From Cyclostephanos tholiformis (lineage: Eukaryota > Bacillariophyta > Thalassiosirophyceae > Thalassiosirales > Thalassiosiraceae): DNA of 14,595 nucleotides. The notes under the pieces are model-generated. The model did not search any database, was not told the DNA's origin, and worked only from the letters and a program-made list of their open reading frames with translations. A program made the translations under genes and the position numbers. The stretch spans positions 1 through 14,595 of the forward strand of contig JALLPB010000578.1 of the NCBI GenBank assembly GCA_036939975.1, written 5' to 3'. Of the stretch, positions 9,059-14,595 are shown one piece after another (the first letter of the stretch is position 1; each line of letters begins with the position of its first letter).

Positions 9059-9490
9059 TTCCCCCCCCTCCTTGCTCGTCGTCGTCCGCCGTGTACGACG
9101 ACGGTCCACTCCTCCTACCCCCCCTCCCCCCCCTCGATGATCCGCCTTCCGCTCGTCGATCCCGTCGTTTCCGTCCCCGTCATTCACCTCGTCGTCGTCG
9201 TCGTCGTCGTTTATGATCGCGTCGTCGTCATAGTCGTCGTCGTCATTCCCGCCCGGGTCATCGTTCGCGGGACTTGAGGTGTTGAACAACTGCAACACGA
9301 GGGGACGACGAGTGACTATGCCGGTGCCGCGGGGGAGGAAGCTACGGCCGACGACGCTCTCGAGGACGCTCGACTTGCCGCTCGATTGTCCGCCGATGAC
9401 GACGATTTGGGGCAGGTCGAGGTTGGTATTCTGACCGAGCGCGCCAAGGACGTCCTGCAGCTTGGAGGCTATGGGGATGAGCTCTTCCAT
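6644..9490 (-). CDS. Dynamin-related GTPase (DRP1/Vps1-like)
   Basis: A 948-residue, intronless GTPase that by family would oligomerise on membranes and drive fission of mitochondria, peroxisomes or endocytic/vacuolar vesicles. The G domain (1 to about 375) shows G1 GGQSSGKS (33-40), the switch Thr in GIVTRRP (T60), G3 DLPG (230-233), G4 TKLD (299-302) and G5 VVNRGQ (328-333). The stalk runs from about 376, with WVSNLVRIELSYINTNHPDF at 639-658. The C-terminal GTPase effector domain (about 848-945) begins DRERVETEIIKSLIDSYF. There is no pleckstrin domain or membrane segment, as in DRP1, DNM1 and Vps1. Length exceeds the usual 700-800 because of three low-complexity inserts: Asp/Gly/Ser at about 75-170, Gly/Met at about 413-518, and Gly/Asn/Ser at about 690-845. 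The start follows an in-frame stop at 9527-9529 and has A at -3 and G at +4. The exact organelle target cannot be told from sequence alone. Confidence 0.96.
9020..9245 (-). repeat. In-frame simple repeats in the GTPase-domain insert
   Basis: A hexamer run of CGATGA type (about 9026-9057) encodes the Ser12 tract. GTC-rich triplets around 9183-9240 encode Asp runs. Both lie inside the insert between the GIVTRRPLVLQL strand and EWGEFLH, a site where fungal Vps1-type proteins also vary in length. The repeats keep frame, consistent with a translated, slippage-prone insert. Confidence 0.8.
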
Positions 9491-9797
9491 TATTATTATT
9501 ATTTTATTGATGATAGAGTAAGTACTTTACATAATATGAAATTCCACGAGAGCTAGAGCAGTATTGTTATTTATTATTTTGAAGTTTGATGTTGGCGCTT
9601 TTTACGTCTTGATTTTGGTTGTTTTGTTGTTGCTTCTTCAGAGGGTAGGGGGGGCGGGGCCGCGGGCCGGGGGGGCAACGGACTTGTCATTTTTTTTGAA
9701 GACAGGAATTCGTACGAATTTTTTTAAAGAGGCTACGTACATAGCTTGTTTGGTACGTAATCAATGAATAGTTACCCCGTCACTCCTCTGGCTTACC
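9491..9797. promoter_or_regulatory. Divergent intergenic promoter region
   Basis: The start codons of the dynamin gene (minus) and the M32 peptidase gene (plus) are separated by 307 bases, so both promoters and 5' leaders must lie here. A (TAT)n/AT-rich leader abuts the dynamin ATG. In the peptidase-proximal half, three CGTAC/TACGTA motifs cluster: within a palindrome at 9707-9720, and at 9734-9739 and 9754-9759. A G-rich run (about 9647-9675) lies in the middle. No canonical TATA box is evident for the peptidase gene. The motif assignment is inference. Confidence 0.6.
9707..9720. promoter_or_regulatory. 14-bp perfect palindrome AATTCGTACGAATT
   Basis: A perfect dyad about 80 bases upstream of the M32 ATG, followed by two TACGTA palindromes. 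This spacing and repetition could be a binding site for a dimeric factor, but no known diatom element is matched with certainty. Confidence 0.3.
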
Positions 9798-10707
9798 ATG
9801 AGATTCATCGCCGCCATCATAACTTGTGTGTTCAGACTCGCCTCGGTGAAAACAGCCATCGCATTCGCTTCTCCACGTGCCCCTCCTACCGCCAATAATC
9901 GCCTCGAAAGAACAATCATCCCCAAAATGACGACCGCCGCCGCCGCCGCCGCCGCAACCGCAACCTCCGAGGACGTCGTCGTCCCCCCCACCGCCATCGC
10001 CGATAACCTCGAGGATCGTTCCCCCTCGTACCGTCAACTCCTCGATAAATTGCGCGCCATATCCCACCTGAATCACGCGAGCTCCGTATTGAATTACGAT
10101 CGACAGGTCTTCATGACGTCCAAGTCCGACGGCGCATCGTCCGCCCGGGGGAGGCAACTGGCGACGTTAGCGACGATATCCCACCAGATGTCGACGGATG
10201 CGATCATTGGGACGCTCATCGAGGACTCTATTCGCGATTTGGACGGCATCTCGACGTCGTCGTCGTCGTCGTCATCGTGCGGGGGGGGGGGGAGTGTAGC
10301 ATCGTTATCCACCGCCAGGCGCATATTGGAATTGGAGGGCGAGGCGTACAGGAAGCGAATTTGCATACCGTCGGAATTGGCGGCGAGGAAGGCCGAGCTG
10401 GAGGCGGCGGCCAATCACGCCTGGGTCAAGGTGCGTGTGTCGAGGCACGGCTGCTCTTTCATTTCGTCGTTTTCGTCACCCCCACCCCATCGTCCCCCGC
10501 CGGACGGACACCCATGGTCGATTGATTGTTTTTCGCACACGGCAAAAACAAAACTACATGTAATATATATTTTTGTTCGACCCCCCTCCCCCTTGTCGCA
10601 AATAACGCGTCTAAAAACGTTCCTCCGACCATCATCCAAAAAAAAAAAAAAAAAAAACACCCCCCCCCCCCCCCCCGGTTGTGCAAATTTATGTCCGGAC
10701 ATAAATN

Positions 10708-10743
<36 letters not shown>

Positions 10744-11969
10744 ACACACACACACTACAGGCGCGTCAGAATAACGACTTCGCTTCCTTCGCCCCCCTCC
10801 TGAGGGATTGCTTCGACACCGCGTCCGAATTCGCCGCGCTCCAACGGGGTGATAATACGGACATATCGCTCTATTCCCAGATGCTCGATGAGTTCGAAAT
10901 GGGCATGCCCGCGCATCGAATCGACTCTCTATTCGACGAGGTGACGTCCGCGTTGGTGCCGCTCATCGCGAGGGTACGATCGAGCCCGAACAAACCCTCC
11001 CTCGGACCGCTCGGGGGGGGGGGGAGGAAATTCCCCATCGACGCCCAGAAGGGCGCGTGCAGGAGGATAGTAACGGCCCTCGGGTACGACGAGTCGCGCG
11101 GTAGGATCGACGTCAGCGTCCATCCGTTCACGATGTCGTTATCTGGGGCGGGACACGACGTGCGCATCACGAGTCGTTTCACGGACGACGATTGGTATCA
11201 GGGATTGATGGGAACGATCCACGAGGGCGGACATGCCATGTACGAGCAGAATCTGGGCGATAGCGACCTCTCCGTCGATTCCGCGTTGAGCATGGGCGTG
11301 CACGAGAGTCAATCGTTATTCTGGGAGAGGCACGTTGGCAAGTCGTTGGGATTTTACGAATGGGCACGTCCTATATTGATGGACGCGTTCCATCGCGGTA
11401 ACGCCGAGGGGGGGGGAGGAGGGGAGTTGGAGGGGGAGTTCTCCCACACGGCCGAGGAACTGTATGCCGCCGTGAACGCGGTCGATTTCGACAACCTGAT
11501 ACGCGTGGACGCGGACGAACTGACGTACCCCCTGCACGTCATCTTACGTTACGGCATCGAGAGGGACGTCGTCGCCGGCGTTCTCGACGTTAACGACATC
11601 CCATCCAGATGGAATGGCGATATGAAGAAGTTCCTTGACATCGACGTCCCCGACGACGCGCGCGGCTGCCTCCAGGACATACACTGGTCCTTCCTCGCCA
11701 TTGGGTACTTTCCGACGTACCTGATCGGTGCCATCATGGCCGCGCAGCTCGCGCACTATTGCGAGCGCGACATCCCGGATATGCATGCAATGATCAGGAT
11801 GGGCAAGTTCGACGACATTCGAGGTTGGCTAACCAGGAAGGTGCACGTGCACGGGAAGAGGTACAAGTCATTGGATGAGCTGTTGATGGCCGAGGTTGGA
11901 GAGCCACTGAGCACGAAATACTTCATCGATTATTTGACGAAAAAATATTCGGATCTGTACAAGATTTGA
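9798..11969 (+). CDS. M32 family metallocarboxypeptidase (carboxypeptidase Taq)
   Basis: A zinc-dependent carboxypeptidase that removes C-terminal residues one at a time. Exons are 9798-10430 (211 codons) and 10761-11969 (402 codons plus stop), giving 613 residues. All M32 signature motifs are present: HPF (332-334), DVRIT (344-348), HEGGH (365-369), HESQ (392-395), IRVDAD (458-463) and GCLQDIHW (513-520). By family, H365, H369 and E393 bind the metal and E366 is the catalytic base. Typical family length is about 500. The excess is an N-terminal leader (about 1-75) and a Ser/Gly insert (about 152-165). The leader has a hydrophobic start and TAIA|FASP at 19-26, like the cleavage context for plastid import in diatoms, then a basic Ala/Thr-rich stretch. 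The ATG follows an in-frame stop at 9765-9767 and has an ACC context. A second Met (M44, 9927) would give a leaderless form. Unspliced, the frame stays open through the intron. Confidence 0.95.
10431..10760 (+). other. Intron of the M32 peptidase gene
   Basis: The intron begins GTGCGT and ends CTACAG. Splicing joins AWVK directly to ARQNNDF, restoring the continuous helix expected in M32 proteins. The 330 bases as given are a multiple of three and have no in-frame stop, so retention would add 110 low-complexity residues. The intron holds A20 (10638-10657), C17 (10660-10676), a 20-bp palindrome, one N, A35 (10708-10742) and (CA)6. True length is uncertain because of the N and the homopolymers. 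Confidence 0.9.
10687..10707. repeat. 20-bp perfect palindrome abutting an assembly N
   Basis: ATTTATGTCC is followed directly by its reverse complement GGACATAAAT (10687-10706), and the single N stands at 10707. Poly-A tracts that both run into AACAC lie on either side. A palindrome exactly at an ambiguous base suggests a contig join or mis-assembled homopolymer region as much as a biological feature. Confidence 0.8.
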
Positions 11970-12037
11970 ATGGTATTGGGAGAACGTTTGAAGCTGTTTG
12001 TTCGTGGTGTAACTATGATGTTAGCAAAGAGATGAAT

Positions 12038-12043
12038 AATAAA
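12038..12043 (+). terminator. Candidate polyadenylation signal AATAAA
   Basis: AATAAA lies 69 bases after the M32 stop codon, in AT-rich sequence, a plausible distance for 3' end formation. The hexamer is not always used in algae, so this is only a candidate. Confidence 0.4.
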
Positions 12044-12652
12044 TCTTCTACCTAGTTATGAATCCTTCAAAAACAGCTGTGCTGGTTTAATTTTCAAGGG
12101 ATTGTGCTAAGTTATTGTAGCGGTTCTAGTATATTGTGCCCCATTTTGATCAAGAATCATGTTGTAGCTAGACCTATTCCACAAGTCATGCATGTATGAG
12201 TCTACAGGAACAAATTATGATTTTATAACTGAGGGGAATCATATGTAGTTGATCTGTGTGTTTACTACCCTTTACCCAGGAGCATTAGTTTAACACTATC
12301 CTTTTTAATCAAAACCTCAATTAAGGACTTTACAATTTACAATTTGTCAACATGGTGGGCTAAACATGGAATAACAATAACCTGATGATGGATTCACACC
12401 CAGTCATGATTTTGCAGAATGAGATTCATCTTGAGGGCAAAGAAAAACAAAGCTCCTCTGTAGAAGAGAATACCAAAAAAGTGTACTGTAGCTCCTACAA
12501 GCAAAATAATGTACAACTGCAATAATAATAATGTACCATTGGATACGCTGATGCCAAAGCAATGAAGCTACTGTTACTGGAATTCTAATATTTTAATGTT
12601 TCAGCTTCTGAATGATGGGTGATCAAAGAGAGAAGTAACGGAACATGAGAGG
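12044..12652. other. AT-rich intergenic DNA
   Basis: No supported gene, RNA or element is visible between the end of the M32 transcript and the tandem duplication at 12653. Confidence 0.5.
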
Positions 12653-12715
12653 TTGTACTCCTAGTGTTTAGAACAAGCAAGTGACTTGTACACCTAATGT
12701 TTAGAAGCAAGTGAC
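12653..12715. repeat. Tandem duplication, 33 and 30 bp
   Basis: Two adjacent units begin TTGTAC and end GCAAGTGAC (12653-12685 and 12686-12715), sharing CCTARTGTTTAGAA in the middle. The second unit lacks three bases (CAA). An ACTTGTACACTAC phrase near 12784 may be a further fragment. Confidence 0.85.
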
Positions 12716-13500
12716 TCCAAATAAAAAGTGACATCCGAGTTTAAGCCCCAATGTCTTGAAAGTCATTTCATCTCAACACGTGAAACTTGTACACTACTTA
12801 TGAAGGATTAACTTCAGCCCCCTGATGGAAACTGACATGGTGGGAATGAAAACTTTCTAACTCACATCTTCATACCAATTCCTCTGTTCTCAATAGCAAA
12901 TGACAGAAAGTCTTAGAGGGGAAAGCTAAAAATGGTTTAATAGATAAAAAACTTCTGTCTTATTTCCACATAGACCTCAGTTTTATAGCGTAACACACAA
13001 CCAGCAAGATAGGTGCACACAACCACAACATCACAATGAAAAAGTGTGAAAAATTTGTCAAACCAAACTGATGAGTGCAAAAGGAGTAATGGGTATTGCT
13101 GGAATTGCCTCATACATAATAAGACTGTTATCTTGTTGTCTACTTGTGGGAATTCACAAAATGAGGTGTACATACCAAACGATGCACTTTCTTGCAATTG
13201 CTTCTGCAGTGTATTGCTTGATTGAGCCGCATATTCAATGGTACAGCTAAGAATATAAAACCATATGATGTACAAGAAAAACTGCAAACTAAAGAACAAC
13301 TGCTACTTTATTTCACGTCTGCAAAATTGTTCATATGAATACAACATAATTAGAAAAAAAGGCCCGAGTTCCACATCACTCGCTCAAGTGACTCCCGTGA
13401 AATTAAGTCCCTTTTAACCTCCCCCCCTTTTACATGGTGATGCACCTGCCCCCCACCCTTGTACGCTTTTGCCCCTCTTTGCATGCAGGAATCTGTACAT
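12716..13500. other. AT-rich intergenic DNA, no supported gene
   Basis: The longest frame here is 120 codons on the minus strand (12937-13299). It is rich in Phe, Tyr, Ile and Cys, with hydrophobic stretches typical of translated AT-rich DNA. It has no recognisable domain and no clear start context. I do not call it a gene. Confidence 0.4.
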
Positions 13501-13506
13501 TTGCTG

Positions 13507-13547
13507 ACGTAGTGGCATGCCGCCTCCCCGGGGGGGTGCCACTACGT
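13507..13547. repeat. GC-rich hairpin with perfect 11-bp stem
   Basis: ACGTAGTGGCA (13507-13517) and TGCCACTACGT (13537-13547) are exact reverse complements around a 19-base loop that itself contains CCCCGGGG. The hairpin stands out in a short GC-rich island between AT-rich stretches. It may be a transposon end or folded RNA, and no family is recognised. Confidence 0.75.
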
Positions 13548-13669
13548 TGGCCAAATTTTTTATCAACATCGTGCAAACCACACACACATGATATTTTTCC
13601 ACTTCTGCCCGACAAATCAATCGATCACGTCACCCCAATCCCCTCCTCGCCCTAACAATTAACAATCAA

Positions 13670-14330
13670 CTACTGATGGCGACCGGAGAGGAGGTGACAA
13701 GCAACAGTTAGGTGAGCGAGGGAGGCAAGGTAGGTGGGAGTAGATGGAAGAGGGGAGAAGAGGAGACACTATGACAAATGACAATGATAATGCCAGTATT
13801 AAGGCAATGACGACAACCTTCCATTGCCATTGCCACCAGTGGTACATGAAAAAAACAACAATCAACTAAACCAAATGAGGTCATTGTGGCAAGGATCAAG
13901 CAAGGGAGATGAGGGTGGAGGGTGGAGGGTGGAGGGGAGAGGGGAGAGGGGAGAGATGGCTGGGTAGGGGGCTGGAGCATGACGAGGGTGACATCAGACA
14001 TCTGTGAAATTAAAAATGACAATCAACTTAAGCAATGACAGCTGAAAGGACGCATCGGGCAGTGGTGAAGGCAAGTGAGGGAGGTGAGGAGCAATGGGAA
14101 AGATGGCAGGAGGGGGGAGGAGTGTGAGGAGAGTGCAATGTGCAATGACAGAGAGGGGGAGGAGAGATTGATGAAGTGCACCCAATCAATGAAGTGCATC
14201 GCTCAACGAGGCAACTTGCAATGCCGTGATGCGCACTCACGCCACAATGAAGCATTCGAGGCAAGTGGGAGAGGGAGGAGGATGATGGCAACAGCACAAG
14301 GACGTCATTGTCATCATCTTTAACGTTGAT
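13670..14330. repeat. Purine-rich (GA/GGA) low-complexity region
   Basis: The plus strand is dominated by GAGG, GGGAGA and CAATGACA-like phrases. Similar blocks (GCGAGGGAGGCAAGG near 13718 and AAGTGAGGGAGGTGAGG near 14071) hint at an old internal duplication. Near 14166-14201 an ATGAAGTGCAYC phrase is repeated twice. Frames on both strands are compositional and show no domain. Confidence 0.65.
13912..13956 (+). repeat. G-quadruplex-prone GGGTGGA/GGGGAGA tandem tract
   Basis: Three GGGTGGA-type heptamers pass into three GGGGAGA heptamers. At least six runs of three or more G are separated by loops of three to four bases, satisfying the usual four-run quadruplex pattern on the plus strand. Confidence 0.8.
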
Positions 14331-14595
14331 AGATGATTAAGTTTCTGTTGTATCCCCCCCCCCCTTTTATTCCTTTGTAGGCTGTACTGAATTCTGACAT
14401 AGATTTTTCTTCCCGCCTTTTTATGAACCTCCCCTGACCATGGTGTCCTCCTCTCCGTAGCCCTCCTTGACACACTTGTAGTTGGAACCATGCCCCCATA
14501 CTTCTTTTCATGTTTCATCTGGTGGTAGTTTGACTTTTGCAATAGATTTAACAGCAAGGGTGAGTTTTTTTGCAAAAATTTTGCTAGCTTGTGCT
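14331..14595. other. Intergenic DNA at the window end
   Basis: A poly-C run near 14355-14366 is followed by unremarkable sequence. Minus-strand frames here are open for up to about 110 codons but have no recognisable motif. A gene continuing beyond the window cannot be excluded. Confidence 0.3.

Noticed and set aside
9798..11969. Single-exon 723-residue reading of the peptidase gene
   Set aside because: The middle 110 residues are poly-Lys, poly-Pro and junk, while GT-AG splicing at 10431-10760 rejoins a normal M32 sequence.
12937..13299. 120-codon minus-strand frame as a small membrane protein
   Set aside because: Hydrophobic composition follows from AT-rich DNA, and there is no motif, start context or neighbour support.
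14237..14575. 112-codon minus-strand frame near the window end
   Set aside because: It overlaps purine-rich low-complexity DNA and shows no recognisable motif; the window edge prevents a fuller test.

Overview
This is nuclear DNA from a eukaryote. It holds two well-supported protein-coding genes in a 5.3-kb GC-rich block (about 6.64-11.97 kb), with AT-richer, repeat-laden, gene-poor DNA on both sides. The carboxypeptidase gene has a GT-AG intron. Its predicted leader looks like the bipartite signal plus transit peptide of algae with secondary plastids, with a hydrophobic segment followed by an AIA|F cleavage context. Both proteins carry homopolymeric Ser, Asp and Gly insertions. Together these suggest a diatom or another photosynthetic stramenopile; this is inference, and no taxon is proven. 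I see no bacterial operon, CRISPR array, tRNA or rRNA.

Layout. 1-6643: no convincing intact gene. It holds diverged repeats: an inverted pair (163-643 and 1561-2072) carrying a decayed coding remnant, with a 13-bp minisatellite expanded in one arm; three same-strand copies of a short AT-rich repeat (about 2463, 3251 and 5605); a direct-repeat pair (3456-3830 and 5005-5307); and, between that pair, a roughly 0.98-kb element with terminal inverted repeats and a core of simple-sequence DNA (3868-4849). 6644-9490, minus strand: an intronless dynamin-related GTPase of 948 residues. 9491-9797: a 307-bp intergenic region from which the two genes diverge. 9798-11969, plus strand: an M32 (carboxypeptidase Taq) metallopeptidase in two exons, 613 residues after removal of a 330-base intron that contains one assembly N. 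11970-14595: 3' flank and gene-poor DNA with a small tandem duplication, a strong GC hairpin, and a G-rich, quadruplex-prone tract.

The two genes share a promoter region, but I see no sign of a common pathway. One is a membrane-fission or scaffold GTPase and the other a metal-dependent carboxypeptidase. Their pairing may reflect compact divergent gene arrangement only. The least explained material is the repeat territory at 1-5.7 kb, above all the terminal-inverted-repeat element with its dense TGTCG/CGACA subterminal motifs.
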